From: Burkholderia puraquae
GTDB taxonomy: Bacteria; Pseudomonadota; Gammaproteobacteria; Burkholderiales; Burkholderiaceae
Assembly: GCF_002099195.1 (NCBI RefSeq)
Contig: NZ_NBYX01000032.1
Span: 1 to 64,000 of the forward strand
Length of the DNA stretch: 64,000 nt
Direction: 5' to 3'
The position numbers were made by a program, and so were the translations under genes. The notes under the pieces were generated by a model. It did no database searches and had not been told where the DNA came from. It saw only the letters and a program-made list of their open reading frames with translations. Of the stretch, positions 49,042 through 58,344 are shown in pieces (the first letter of the stretch is position 1; each line of letters begins with the position of its first letter).

Positions 49042-49596
49042 ATGGCGCTGAAATCCACGATCTACAAAGCCGAACTGCAAATCGCCGACATGGATCGGCA
49101 TTACTACGCCGATCACGCGCTGACGGTGGCGCGCCATCCGTCGGAAACCGACGACCGGATGATGGTGCGCATCGTCGCGTTCGCGCTGTTCGCGCACGAG
49201 CGGCTCGAATTCTGCAAGGGGCTGTCGGACGTCGACGAGCCCGACCTGTGGCAGAAGGACCTGACGGGCGCGATCGACGTCTGGATCGAAGCCGGCCAGC
49301 CCGACGAACGGCGCATCTCGAAGGCGGCCGGCCGCGCCGGGCAGGTCACGGTGATCGCATACGGCGGCAAGACGTCGGATATCTGGTGGCAGGGCGTGCG
49401 CAGCAAGGTCGAGCGGCTGCGCAACGTGCAGGTGCTGTCGCTGGCCGACGGTGTCGCGGCCGCGCTCGGGCAGCTCGCGGAGCGCACGATGCGCCTGCAG
49501 TGCACGGTGCAGGACGGCGCCGCGTGGATCTCGAGCGCCGACCACGATCCGGTCGCGGTCGAGTGGACCGTGCTGAAGGCGCGCGCCGACGCGTGA
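49042..49596 (+). CDS. yaeQ: YaeQ family protein
   Basis: A 184-residue protein with the YaeQ signature MALKSTIYKAELQIADMDRH, the ETDDRMMVRIVAFALFA segment and DLWQKDLTGAIDVWIEAGQP. YaeQ has a PD-(D/E)XK-like fold, and its biochemical role is unsettled. It is a single gene. Confidence 0.92.
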   Translation: MALKSTIYKAELQIADMDRHYYADHALTVARHPSETDDRMMVRIVAFALFAHERLEFCKGLSDVDEPDLWQKDLTGAIDVWIEAGQPDERRISKAAGRAGQVTVIAYGGKTSDIWWQGVRSKVERLRNVQVLSLADGVAAALGQLAERTMRLQCTVQDGAAWISSADHDPVAVEWTVLKARADA

Positions 49597-49637
49597 CGGC
49601 CCGCGCGCCGGCCGCGCTCAGCCGCGTTCAGCCGCGT

Positions 49638-50051
49638 TCAGCCGATCGCGGCCGGCGGCCCCTTGAATTCGAGCATGTTGCCTTCCGGGTCGAACAGGTA
49701 GATCGACGGCCCGTAGCCGCCGGCGCCGTAGCGTTCCGCGGGCGCGTCAGGCCGGGCGCCGTGCGCGGCGAAATGGGCGGTCAACGCGTCGGGATCGAAC
49801 GGCTCGACGCGCAGGCATAAGTGATCGAGATTGCGTCCCGTGCCGGGCGGGCCGCTGTCGGGCCGGTCGATCGGGCCGCCGACCGACAGCAGGTCGATCA
49901 GCGCGTCGCCGGCGCGCAGTTGCACCAGGCCCAGATCGGGCTGTTCCTTCTCCACATGGCAACCGACGGCGTCGCAGTAAAAGCGCGTCATCGCGGCCAT
50001 GTCGGTCACGCGCAGCACGATGTGATCGATCGCGCGGATGGTCGGTTTCAT
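49638..50051 (-). CDS. VOC-family (glyoxalase-like) protein
   Basis: A 137-residue metalloenzyme of the vicinal oxygen chelate superfamily. Metal-ligand regions are visible: AIDHIVLRVTDM (His), LRAGDALIDLL, LDHLCLRVEPF (His) and YLFDPEGNMLEFKGP (Glu). Family members act in isomerisation, dioxygenation or antibiotic resistance, and the substrate is unknown here. The start follows a GGAGTGCCTGCCC region. Confidence 0.85.
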   Translation of the reverse strand: MKPTIRAIDHIVLRVTDMAAMTRFYCDAVGCHVEKEQPDLGLVQLRAGDALIDLLSVGGPIDRPDSGPPGTGRNLDHLCLRVEPFDPDALTAHFAAHGARPDAPAERYGAGGYGPSIYLFDPEGNMLEFKGPPAAIG

Positions 50052-50140
50052 GGGCAGGCACTCCTTCGCAGTCGACGAGCATCGAGTGTAGACGCATCGC
50101 GCCTGCGCCGCCCGCCGGAACGCGGCACAATCGACAGACG

Positions 50141-50206
50141 AAAAAAAGCCCGTTCACGCAGAGCGGAACGGGCTTAATCCATATCAGGAGGAGACATGGA
50201 GGAGAC
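50141..50206 (-). ncRNA. Candidate small RNA with two anti-Shine-Dalgarno motifs
   Basis: Read leftward from a start near 50206-50209, the RNA begins with GTCTCCTCCATGTCTCCTCC (50206-50187). This has two CUCCUCC motifs complementary to ribosome-binding sites. An intrinsic terminator follows: AGCCCGTTC/GAACGGGCT (50147-50155 and 50166-50174) and seven U. The promoter fits: -10 TATAGT (plus strand 50214-50219), 17-base spacer, -35 TTGCGT (50237-50242). The length is about 66-70 nt. It resembles anti-SD riboregulators known from alpha-proteobacteria and Burkholderia. Confidence 0.65.
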
Positions 50207-50481
50207 AGTTCCAACTATACACACGGCGATGGTGCGACGCAATATTTCGAATGCAAAAAAACGTCAGGACGGCGATTTGTCGCATCCGCGGTGCAGCAAA
50301 AGGGGGACGGGACGATGACGAAAACCGCGCTGGAACAGCCGGCGCGCACATTTTGTCCGTTTATCTTCAATTGATGTGCCCCCGGTTTGCCGGCACGAAT
50401 CACAGAGCAAGATTCAGGGCGCGACGGCACATGCCGATGTCTAGAGTAGGCACCATCTACACTAGAGAGTGCGAGGTTCAG

Positions 50482-51573
50482 ATGAAAACCGCCTATCCGA
50501 CCGATGATGCCCGCTGGGGCGCCGTCACCGAGCGCGATCCGCATGCGGACGGCGCGTTCTTCTACGCCGTGAGCACGACCGGCGTGTTCTGCCGCCCGAC
50601 CTGCGCGTCGCGGCTGCCGCGCCGCGAAAATGTGTCCTTCTTCGCCGATCCGGCCGCCGCGCGTGCGGCCGGCTTCCGGCCCTGCAAGCGCTGCCAGCCG
50701 GAAGGGCTGCCGCGCGAGCTCGAGATCGTCAACCGCGCGTGCGCGGTGCTCGACGCTCATGCGGAGCGGCTTACGTTGCAGCAATTGAGCGATGCCGTGC
50801 ACGTGAGCCCGTTTCATCTTCAGCGGCTCTTCAAGCGCGTGGTCGGCGTGTCGCCGCGGCAATACCAGGCCGCGCAGCGCGGCGCCGCGCTTCGGCAGGC
50901 GCTGCAAAGCGGGCAGCCGGTCACGCAGGCGGCCGTCGACGCGGGCTTCAACTCGCCGTCGCGGCTCTATGCATCGGTGCCGCGCGAGCTCGGGATGGCG
51001 CCGTCGGCGTTCCGCCGCCAGGGTGCCGGCCTGCGGATCGACTATGCGACCGCGTCGACGTCGCTCGGCACGGTGCTCGTCGCCGCGACCGAACAGGGCA
51101 TCTGCCGGATCGCGTTCGGCGACGAACCGGCAGCGCTCGTCGGCGAGCTGAAGGATGCGTTCGCGCGTGCCGAGCTGGTCGAAGCGTCGGCACGGCTCGC
51201 GCCGTTCGTCGCGCAGATTCGCGCGTACCTGGACGGCACGCGGCACGCGTTCGACCTGCCGCTCGACATCGCGCCGACCGCGTTCCAGCAGCGCGTATGG
51301 GAGGCACTGACGCATATTCCGTACGGCGAAACGCGCAGCTACTCGGAGATCGCCGAGGCGCTGGGCGCGCCGCGCGCGGTGCGGGCCGTCGCGTCCGCAT
51401 GCGCGTCGAACCCGGTCGCGCTCGCGATCCCGTGCCACCGCGTCGTGCAAAAGGGCGGTGCGCTTTCGGGGTATCGTTGGGGCGTGCGCCGCAAGGCGAC
51501 GCTGCTCGCGTCCGAGGCGCGGCATGTACACGACGATGAAACCGAATCCGTTGCGGAGGGCAGCGCAGTTTGA
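50482..51573 (+). CDS. ada: Bifunctional Ada: alkylation-response regulator / O6-methylguanine-DNA methyltransferase
   Basis: A 363-residue protein from ATG 50482, after GAGG. Domain 1 is the zinc/methylphosphotriester acceptor with Cys37, Cys41, Cys68 and Cys71 (GVFCRPTCASR, PCKRCQPEG). Domain 2 is an AraC-type DNA-binding region (LQQLSDAVHVSPFHLQRLFK). Domain 3 is the methyltransferase with IPCHRVVQ at the active Cys. Methylated Ada activates its own operon. It overlaps alkA by 4 bp, so both belong to the adaptive response. Confidence 0.95.
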   Translation: MKTAYPTDDARWGAVTERDPHADGAFFYAVSTTGVFCRPTCASRLPRRENVSFFADPAAARAAGFRPCKRCQPEGLPRELEIVNRACAVLDAHAERLTLQQLSDAVHVSPFHLQRLFKRVVGVSPRQYQAAQRGAALRQALQSGQPVTQAAVDAGFNSPSRLYASVPRELGMAPSAFRRQGAGLRIDYATASTSLGTVLVAATEQGICRIAFGDEPAALVGELKDAFARAELVEASARLAPFVAQIRAYLDGTRHAFDLPLDIAPTAFQQRVWEALTHIPYGETRSYSEIAEALGAPRAVRAVASACASNPVALAIPCHRVVQKGGALSGYRWGVRRKATLLASEARHVHDDETESVAEGSAV

Positions 51574-52529
51574 GCATCGCAAAAACGACGATTACATCCA
51601 TCGCGAACGGCGGCCAGGTGCCGCCGTCCGCGCAAATGGAACTGCGCTTCAATGCACCTTACGACTGGGCGCGCGTGCTGCGCTTCTTCAGCGGGCGCGC
51701 GATTCCGGGTGTCGAGCAGGTGGCGGACGGCGTGTATCGCCGCATCGTCGACCTGCACGGCGACGCCGGCCGGCTCACGGTCGCGAAACATCCGCGCAAG
51801 CATTGCCTGGTCGCGACGGTCGAAGGCGCGGTCGCGCGGCATGTCGATGACGCGTTCGTCACGCGCGTCGCGACGATGTTCGACCTCGGCGCCGATCCGG
51901 CTGCCATCGGCAGCGGGCTGGCGCGCGATCCGTGGTTCGCGCCGCTCGTCGAGGCCGCGCCGGGGCTGCGCGTGCCGGGCGCATGGTCGGGGTTCGAGCT
52001 GGCCGTGCGCGCGATCGTCGGCCAGCAGGTGAGCGTGAAGGCCGCGACGACGATCGTCGGCCGGCTCGTCGAGCGGGCCGGCGAGCGTGTGGTTCATGAA
52101 GACGACGGCGCGCCCGCGTGGCGTTTCCCGACGCCCGACGCACTGGCTGCATGCGATCTCGACAAGATCGGGATGCCCGGCAAGCGGGTGGCGGCGCTGA
52201 CGGGCGTGGCGCGCGCGGTGGCGGCCGGCGACGTGCCGGTCGATCGCGAGCACGCCGATCTCGCGACGCTGCGCAGTGCGTGGCTCGATCTGCCCGGCAT
52301 CGGCCCGTGGACCGTCGAATACATCGCGATGCGCGCGTGGCGCGATCCGGACGCATGGCCGGCTTCGGATCTCGTGCTGATGCAGTCGATCGCTGCGCGC
52401 GATCCGGCGCTCGACCGGCTCGCGACCCAGAAGCGCCGCACCGAAGGCTGGCGCCCGTGGCGTGCGTACGCGGCGCTGCACCTGTGGAACGAAGTGGCCG
52501 ACCGGGCGGGCGGCGCGCGCGGCGGGTGA
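51570..52529 (+). CDS. alkA: DNA-3-methyladenine glycosylase II (AlkA)
   Basis: A 319-residue glycosylase excising alkylated bases. The start is the TTG at 51570, which overlaps the ada stop and has GGAGGG upstream; ATG 51636 would shorten it by 22 residues. The helix-hairpin-helix LPGIGPWTVEYIAMRAW and the catalytic Asp in WPASDLVL are visible, along with the conserved GQQVSVKAATTIV. Coupled to ada, it forms the alkylation-repair operon. Confidence 0.92.
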   Translation: MSIAKTTITSIANGGQVPPSAQMELRFNAPYDWARVLRFFSGRAIPGVEQVADGVYRRIVDLHGDAGRLTVAKHPRKHCLVATVEGAVARHVDDAFVTRVATMFDLGADPAAIGSGLARDPWFAPLVEAAPGLRVPGAWSGFELAVRAIVGQQVSVKAATTIVGRLVERAGERVVHEDDGAPAWRFPTPDALAACDLDKIGMPGKRVAALTGVARAVAAGDVPVDREHADLATLRSAWLDLPGIGPWTVEYIAMRAWRDPDAWPASDLVLMQSIAARDPALDRLATQKRRTEGWRPWRAYAALHLWNEVADRAGGARGG

Positions 52530-52638
52530 TCGCTGAGGCTCGCGGCCGGGTGCGACCTGGCGAGGCCGCGATGCAACCCGTTGCGCAGGTCGTGCCGACA
52601 TTCTCAGGCTAGCCGCCGGGCACCGGCCGCCACGCCAA

Positions 52639-52679
52639 TGTCGCGCATCCGTCGCCTGCCGAATGCCGGATGCGCGACA
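52639..52679. repeat. 13-bp perfect hairpin downstream of alkA
   Basis: TGTCGCGCATCCG (52639-52651) and CGGATGCGCGACA (52667-52679) are perfect complements with a 15-base loop. It lies 110 bases after the alkA stop, in the otherwise featureless 464-base interval before gshA. No T-run follows; it may act as a factor-assisted terminator or RNA stabiliser. Confidence 0.5.
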
Positions 52680-52993
52680 CACACTTACCTCGCTTTCCCC
52701 GGCCGGTTCGGCGGCACGGTTGCACCTGCCGCCACCCGTTCGCGCATCACGTTCCGTCGGACGAATTCGCATAACCGGCGTGCCCGTTGCCGCCGCCCGG
52801 AACCGGTCGCAAACGCGGCGATCGCCGCGACCGGCCCGTCCGGCGGCCCGTTCCGGCCTGCGCACCGTGCCCGGAGCCACCTCAAGCGCGTGTTCCGGCG
52901 AGATGTTAAAGTGCCCGCTACCAACGAAGCGACCAACAATCCAGCCGGCCGCGCGCGGCGTTCTGCGCGCGGCCGTCACGCACTTGCGTCTCC

Positions 52994-54607
52994 ATGTCGA
53001 ACACCATGACTCACCGCCAGTCCGAACTGCTGCTGAATCGCCTCGAAGCGCTGAGCTCGGGCCCGACGCGGCAGCATCTGCCCGACGGCCTGCGCGGCAT
53101 CGAAAAGGAAAGCCTGCGCGTGACGCGCGACGGGATGATCGCGTTCACGCCGCATCCGCGCGCGCTCGGTTCGGCGCTCACGCATCCGTCGCTGACGACC
53201 GACTATTCCGAAGCGCTGATCGAGCTGATCACGCCCGCGGAGCGCGACGCGTCGATCACGCTCGAACGTCTCGACGATCTCCACCGCTACGTGTATGCGT
53301 CGCTCGGCGACGAGATGCTGTGGAACGACTCGATGCCCGGCCTGCTGCCGGCCGACGACCAGATTCCGATCGCCGACTACGGCACGTCGAACATCGGCCG
53401 CCTGAAAACGGTGTACCGGCGCGGCCTCGCGTATCGCTACGGCCGCACGATGCAGTGCATCGCCGGCATCCACTACAACTACTCGCTGCACGAGGAAGTG
53501 TGGCGGCGCCTGCATGCGGAAGAAGGCTCGACGGCCACGCTCGTCGATTACCAGTCGGAGCGCTATCTCGCGCAGATTCGCAACTTCCGCCGCCGCAGCT
53601 GGTTGCTGATGTACCTGTTCGGCGCATCGCCCGCGCTCGATACGAAGTTCCTGCGCGGCAAGCCGCACAAGCTCGACACGTTCGATGCCGATACGCTGTA
53701 CCTGCCGTATGCGACGAGCCTGCGGATGAGCGATCTCGGCTACTCGAACACGACTGCCCAGGCCGCGCTGCACGTCGACTACAACACGCTGCCCGGCTAT
53801 CTCGACGCACTGTCGAAGGCCGTGAGCGAGCCGTACCCGGCCTACGAGGCGATCGGCACGCATCGCGACGGCGAGTGGATCCAGATCAACACGAACGTGC
53901 TGCAGATCGAGAACGAGTTCTACTCGACGATCCGGCCGAAGCGTGTCACGTATTCGGGCGAGCGGCCGCTGCATGCGCTCGCGTCGCGCGGCGTGCAGTA
54001 CATCGAGGTGCGCTGTCTCGACATCGATCCGTTCGAGCCGACCGGCATCGCGCTGGAGACCGCACGCTTCATCGACGCGTTCCTGCTCGCGTGCGCGCTC
54101 GACGAGAGCCCGGCGCTCGATTGCCCTGCGTACAAGGAAGCGAACGCGAACTTCGGCAGCGTGACGATGGAAGGGCGCAAGCCGGGGCTCACGCTGGAGC
54201 GCGACGGCCAGTCGATCACGATGCGCGCGTGGGCGGACGAGCTGATGGCCGATATCGAAACCGTCGGCCGCCGTCTCGACGAAATCCGCGGCGGCGACGA
54301 GCATGCGCGCGCGATCGCCGCGCAACGCGAGAAGCTCGCCGATCCGGAGCGCACGCCGTCCGCGCACGTGCTGCGCACGATGCGCGAGCGGGGGCAGTCG
54401 TTCCTCGGGTTCGCGCTGGCGCAGAGCGAAGCGCATGCCGCGCATTTCCGCGCGCATCCGCCGTCGGCGGACACGCTGCGCACCGAGCAGGCGCTCGCCG
54501 CGAAGTCGCTGGCCGAGCAGGCCGAGCTCGAAGCGAAGGAGGCCGGATCGTTCGACGCGTTCGTCGCGGCCTATCGTGCCTATACGCTGAACCGCTTCAG
54601 CGTGTGA
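52994..54607 (+). CDS. gshA: Glutamate--cysteine ligase
   Basis: A 537-residue enzyme for the first step of glutathione synthesis (gamma-glutamylcysteine from Glu, Cys and ATP). It is of the type 1 proteobacterial class: GLRGIEKESLRVTRDG, then MQCIAGIHYNYSLHEEVW and IEVRCLDIDPFEPTGI. The start MSNTMTHRQSELLLNRLEAL fits the family, with ATG 52994 preferred. It is a single gene. Length is normal and no defects are seen. Confidence 0.95.
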   Translation: MSNTMTHRQSELLLNRLEALSSGPTRQHLPDGLRGIEKESLRVTRDGMIAFTPHPRALGSALTHPSLTTDYSEALIELITPAERDASITLERLDDLHRYVYASLGDEMLWNDSMPGLLPADDQIPIADYGTSNIGRLKTVYRRGLAYRYGRTMQCIAGIHYNYSLHEEVWRRLHAEEGSTATLVDYQSERYLAQIRNFRRRSWLLMYLFGASPALDTKFLRGKPHKLDTFDADTLYLPYATSLRMSDLGYSNTTAQAALHVDYNTLPGYLDALSKAVSEPYPAYEAIGTHRDGEWIQINTNVLQIENEFYSTIRPKRVTYSGERPLHALASRGVQYIEVRCLDIDPFEPTGIALETARFIDAFLLACALDESPALDCPAYKEANANFGSVTMEGRKPGLTLERDGQSITMRAWADELMADIETVGRRLDEIRGGDEHARAIAAQREKLADPERTPSAHVLRTMRERGQSFLGFALAQSEAHAAHFRAHPPSADTLRTEQALAAKSLAEQAELEAKEAGSFDAFVAAYRAYTLNRFSV

Positions 54608-54710
54608 TGCTTGGCGCACGCGCATCGCGCCGGTCGGCGCGGTGCACGATGCGCATCTCCGTCGCCGGTCGGGGCGCGCCGTTGCGCGCTCGATCCGGAT
54701 CGATCAGCCG

Positions 54711-55022
54711 TCAATGGTGTGCGTATGTGCCGCGATCGATCGCGTGCGGCAGCGCCGGCTTGCCCGATTCCACGTTTGCCCCGCCGTCGCTGCCGTAGCC
54801 GGCGTCCTCGCCGCGCGCCTGCGCGGCACGGTGCATGATCGCCTGCATGTTTTCCGGAAAGTCGGGACTGCTCGCGAGGCTCGTCCGGTAGCCGGCGGCC
54901 TGCAGCTCCACGAGTTCCTGGCGGACCTCGGCGCGCGTCAGTGTCGACGCGGCCTGCGCGTGAGCGGCGAATGCCGTGCCGATCAGCACGAATGCGCACG
55001 CCACCTGTTTCATCGTCTTCAT
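54711..55022 (-). CDS. DUF4148 domain exported protein
   Basis: A 103-residue protein from ATG 55022, after CGGAG; a GTG three codons upstream is possible. The signal peptide KQVACAFVLIGTAFAAHAQA is followed by a DUF4148 core (LTRAEVRQELVELQAAGY). Such proteins are very numerous in Burkholderia, are periplasmic, and have no assigned function. It is convergent with gshA. Confidence 0.8.
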   Translation of the reverse strand: MKTMKQVACAFVLIGTAFAAHAQAASTLTRAEVRQELVELQAAGYRTSLASSPDFPENMQAIMHRAAQARGEDAGYGSDGGANVESGKPALPHAIDRGTYAHH

Positions 55023-55460
55023 CGCGTTCACTCCGTGAGATTCCAGTGCCGCGTCGTTGCCGGCGCGCGTGGAATCGATGTGGCCAGTCTAGGCTTCGGA
55101 CGCCAAACGAAACATCCCGCCCGCCGTCAGGCACCTTTGCCGCATGTGCAACATTGCGCAGGTGGCGGCGTCGCGCTGCGCCGGTGAGCCGATCGTGACG
55201 GGCTTCCTGTCGGCTGCGACAGCCGCCTGCCCACTGCCGGTCAGCGTGTGGCGGCCGGTCTGTATCGGGTCGGCACGCATCGGGCTTGTCCTCCTTGTAC
55301 AAGCGCCGCGCGCCTCCTAACCTCTTTTAAGCGACTGATCGGTTGGCCGTGCGACGTCGTTGCGCGCGCAAGCGCCTGATCGTTGCCGCGACTGCAGGAC
55401 ATCGCCTTGTACCGAACCCGGGGCATCCCGATGCCAACCCGGGTCGACTTTGGAGACACG

Positions 55461-57101
55461 ATGAACCCCACCGACGCCCTACCGCCCGGCATCGTCTTCG
55501 CGCAGCCGTTGACGCCGGTCGCGAACTCGCTGCTGCTGTCCTTCCTCGTCGCCGCGATCCCGATCGCGGTCGCGCTGATCGCGCTTGGCGTGCTGCGCCG
55601 CCCCGCGTGGCAGGCCTCGCTCGCCGGGCTCGTCGCCGGCCTCGCGGTCGCGATCGGCGCATGGGGCATGCCGGCCGGGCTCGCGTTCAACGCGGTCGGC
55701 GCGGGCATGGCGCTCGCGGTCGTGCCCGTGATGTGGATCGTCTTCAACGCGCTGCTGCTGTACAACATCGCGGTGAAGTCGGGCCGCTTCGACCAGTTCC
55801 GGCAGTGGATGCTCGACAACCTGCCCGACGATCGCCGCCTCGTGCTGCTCGTCGTCGCGTTCTCGTTCGGCTGCCTGCTCGAAGGGATCTCGGGTTTCGG
55901 CACGCCGGTCGCGATCACGAGCGCACTGCTGATCGCGCTCGGTTTCCCCGCGCTCGAAGCGCTCACCTATACGCTGCTGTTCAACACGGCACCGGTCGCG
56001 TTCGGCGCGCTCGGCGTGCCGATCACCGTGCTCGGCGCGGTGACGTCGTTGCCGCCCGCAACGCTCGCGCAGATGGTCGGCCGCCAGCTGCCGTTCTTCG
56101 CACTCCTGCTGCCGTTCTACGTGGTGGGCGCGTACGGCGGGCTGCGCTCGATCTCGAAGCTGTGGCCGGCGCTGCTCGTGTCGGGCGGCAGCTTCGCGAT
56201 CGCGCAGTTCGTCACGTCGAACTTCCTCGGCTACCAGCTCACCGACGTGTTGTCGTCGCTCACATCGCTGATCGTCACGATCGGTTTCCTGCAGGTGTGG
56301 AAGCCGCAGCCCGATCCGCAATACGCACTCGCACGCAGCGTGCCGGCAACGGCCGGCGCCGCGCGTGCGGGCTTCGGCGGCTGGCTGCCGTGGCTCGTCG
56401 TGTCGGTGGTCGTGATCGTGTGGGTGCACGCGAACATCGCGGCGATCGGCGACGTGAAGATCAAGTGGCCCGGCCTGCACAACGCGGTGTTCGTGTCGCT
56501 GTACCACAAGCCGTATGCGGCGATCTGGGACTTCCAGCCGCTCGGCACGGGCACCGCAATCCTGGTGTCGGCGATCATCACGGCCGCGCTGACGCGCACC
56601 GGCGTGGGCGATTTCTTCGAATGCGTGGCCAAGACCTGGCGGCAGACGTGGATCGCGATCGTCACGGTGATGATGATCGTCGGGCTCGCGTACCTGCTGA
56701 ACTACTCGGGGATCAGCTACACGCTCGGCACGGGCGTTGCGTCGACGGGCGCGCTGTTCCCGCTCGTGTCCGCGTCACTCGGCTGGATCGCCGTGTTCCT
56801 GTCCGGCAGCGACACGTCGGGCAACGCGCTGTTCGGCAACCTGCAGGTCGTGGCCGCCCGGCAGCTCGGCCTCGATCCGGTGCTGATGGCCGCGACCAAC
56901 TCGTCGGGCGGCGTGATGGGCAAGATGATCTCGCCGCAGAACATCGCGACGGGTGTGTCGACGACGGACCTGAAGGGGCAGGAAGGTGTCGTGTTCGCGC
57001 GCACGTTCTGGCATAGCGTGATCCTCACGCTGCTGCTTGGCGTGCTCGTGTTCCTGCAGCAGCACGTACTGACTTGGATGATTCCGGCACTGCCGAAGTG
57101 A
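55461..57101 (+). CDS. lldP: L-lactate permease
   Basis: A 546-residue inner-membrane transporter of the LctP family from ATG 55461, after GGAG. About 13-14 membrane helices are visible. Family motifs include SFLVAAIPIAVALIALGVLR, GISGFGTPVAITSALLI and GSDTSGNALFGNLQ. It imports L-lactate, and probably glycolate, with protons. Other frames from 55343/55383 continue upstream but lack a good start. Confidence 0.92.
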   Translation: MNPTDALPPGIVFAQPLTPVANSLLLSFLVAAIPIAVALIALGVLRRPAWQASLAGLVAGLAVAIGAWGMPAGLAFNAVGAGMALAVVPVMWIVFNALLLYNIAVKSGRFDQFRQWMLDNLPDDRRLVLLVVAFSFGCLLEGISGFGTPVAITSALLIALGFPALEALTYTLLFNTAPVAFGALGVPITVLGAVTSLPPATLAQMVGRQLPFFALLLPFYVVGAYGGLRSISKLWPALLVSGGSFAIAQFVTSNFLGYQLTDVLSSLTSLIVTIGFLQVWKPQPDPQYALARSVPATAGAARAGFGGWLPWLVVSVVVIVWVHANIAAIGDVKIKWPGLHNAVFVSLYHKPYAAIWDFQPLGTGTAILVSAIITAALTRTGVGDFFECVAKTWRQTWIAIVTVMMIVGLAYLLNYSGISYTLGTGVASTGALFPLVSASLGWIAVFLSGSDTSGNALFGNLQVVAARQLGLDPVLMAATNSSGGVMGKMISPQNIATGVSTTDLKGQEGVVFARTFWHSVILTLLLGVLVFLQQHVLTWMIPALPK

Positions 57102-57195
57102 GGTGAGCGCAACGACAGAAGGAAGGCACGCGGAAAAACGAGGGAAGGCGCGGAAAAACGCCAGTCAAGTGCGGAACCGGCGAACGCGCGGCAGT

Positions 57196-58113
57196 TCAGC
57201 GCGCGTTCGCCCGCCGCGCCGTTCGTCCTGCTTCATTCGTCTCGGCCGTGTCGCTGCCGGCCGGCAGGATGCACGCGAGGAACGCATCGATCGCGGGGCT
57301 CTGGCGGCGCGCTTTCAGGTAGTACACGTATTCGTCGATCGTCGTGTCGACGCCGCGCAGCGCGATCACGCGCAGGTCAGGATGGCGCTCGGCCTCGCCG
57401 AGCGGAAACAGGCTGCCGCCCACGCCGTGCAGGATCGCCTCGCGGATCGCTTCGCGGCTGCCGATCTCGGCAACCGAGACGGCCGCGACACCGGCCGCCG
57501 CGAGGATCGTCTCCGTGCAGCGGCGCGTGACCGAGCCTTCCTCGCGAATCAGCAGCCGCACGTCGGCGAGCTGCGCCGGATCGATCGCGTCGAAACGCGC
57601 GAGCGGATGCGTGCGATGCACGACGAGCACGAGCGGGTCGGTCGAGATCACCTTGCGTTCGAGGCCTTCGGCATCGTTGCGCTGCGACGATACCGCGAGA
57701 TCGATGCGGAATTCCTGCAGCGCCTGCAGGATCTCCTCGGAGTTGCCGATCCGGCACGTGAGCGCGATCGACGGATGCGCGTTCGAGAAGCGGCCGACCG
57801 CGTCCATGATGTAGTACGGCCCCGTCGCGCCGATCCGCAGGTGGCCTTCGAACAGGCCGCCGACGTTGCGCAGCATGATGTCGGCCTGCGCCTCGAGCGC
57901 GATCATCTTCTCGACGAGCGGCAGCAGCTCGATGCCCGTCTCGGTGACCTCGAGCTTGCGCCCGCTGCGGTAGAACAGCTCGACGCCGTACACCTGCTCG
58001 ACCTGCCGGATCTGCGCGGCAATCGTCGGCTGGCTCACGCCCAGGTGGCGCGCAGCGCGCGTGATGCTGCCCTGCCGGACGGTCGCGTGGAACGCCTTCA
58101 GCTGATCGAACAC
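57196..58113 (-). CDS. LysR-family transcriptional regulator
   Basis: A 305-residue regulator: N-terminal wHTH (HATVRQGSITRAARHLGVSQ, then PTIAAQIRQVEQ) and a C-terminal ligand domain beginning LRIGATGPYYIMDAVGRF. It is divergent from the phospholipase C gene. The phosphonate-type GntR regulator and phnA lie further right, so it may regulate either the phospholipase or phosphonate uptake. A partial palindrome in the 231-base divergent region could be its site. Confidence 0.88.
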   Translation of the reverse strand: MFDQLKAFHATVRQGSITRAARHLGVSQPTIAAQIRQVEQVYGVELFYRSGRKLEVTETGIELLPLVEKMIALEAQADIMLRNVGGLFEGHLRIGATGPYYIMDAVGRFSNAHPSIALTCRIGNSEEILQALQEFRIDLAVSSQRNDAEGLERKVISTDPLVLVVHRTHPLARFDAIDPAQLADVRLLIREEGSVTRRCTETILAAAGVAAVSVAEIGSREAIREAILHGVGGSLFPLGEAERHPDLRVIALRGVDTTIDEYVYYLKARRQSPAIDAFLACILPAGSDTAETNEAGRTARRANAR

Positions 58114-58205
58114 GACTCGGCTTCTCCCCCCTCTTCATCGCGCGTCAGCGTAGCGCATGCATGTGTCGGCCGGATGAAAGGCGCGTCGTGCGCTGCTTCG
58201 AAAGA

Positions 58206-58227
58206 TTCTTGGGGGTAACCCAAAGAA
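58206..58227. promoter_or_regulatory. Imperfect palindrome in the lysR-plc divergent region
   Basis: TTCTTGGGGGTAACCCAAAG, continuing to AA at 58227, is an inverted repeat (TTCTT-GGG / CCC-AAAGAA) with one base missing in the left arm. It lies between lysR and plc and is a candidate LysR or phosphate-responsive regulator site. Confidence 0.35.
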
Positions 58228-58344
58228 ACCTGCGGGAACCGGTCACGGCCGGGACATGCCGGTGCGGGGTAATAACGGTAATGCCGCAATCGCCGGCCCC
58301 GCTCGACCGGCGCCCCCACTCCCACCGACAACAGGGTTCTCTTC

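Noticed and set aside
50196-50318. 40-codon plus-strand frame with an AGGAGGAG site before ada
   Set aside because: The apparent ribosome-binding sites are the complement of the CUCCUCC motifs of the proposed minus-strand sRNA, which has a promoter and terminator; the peptide looks random.
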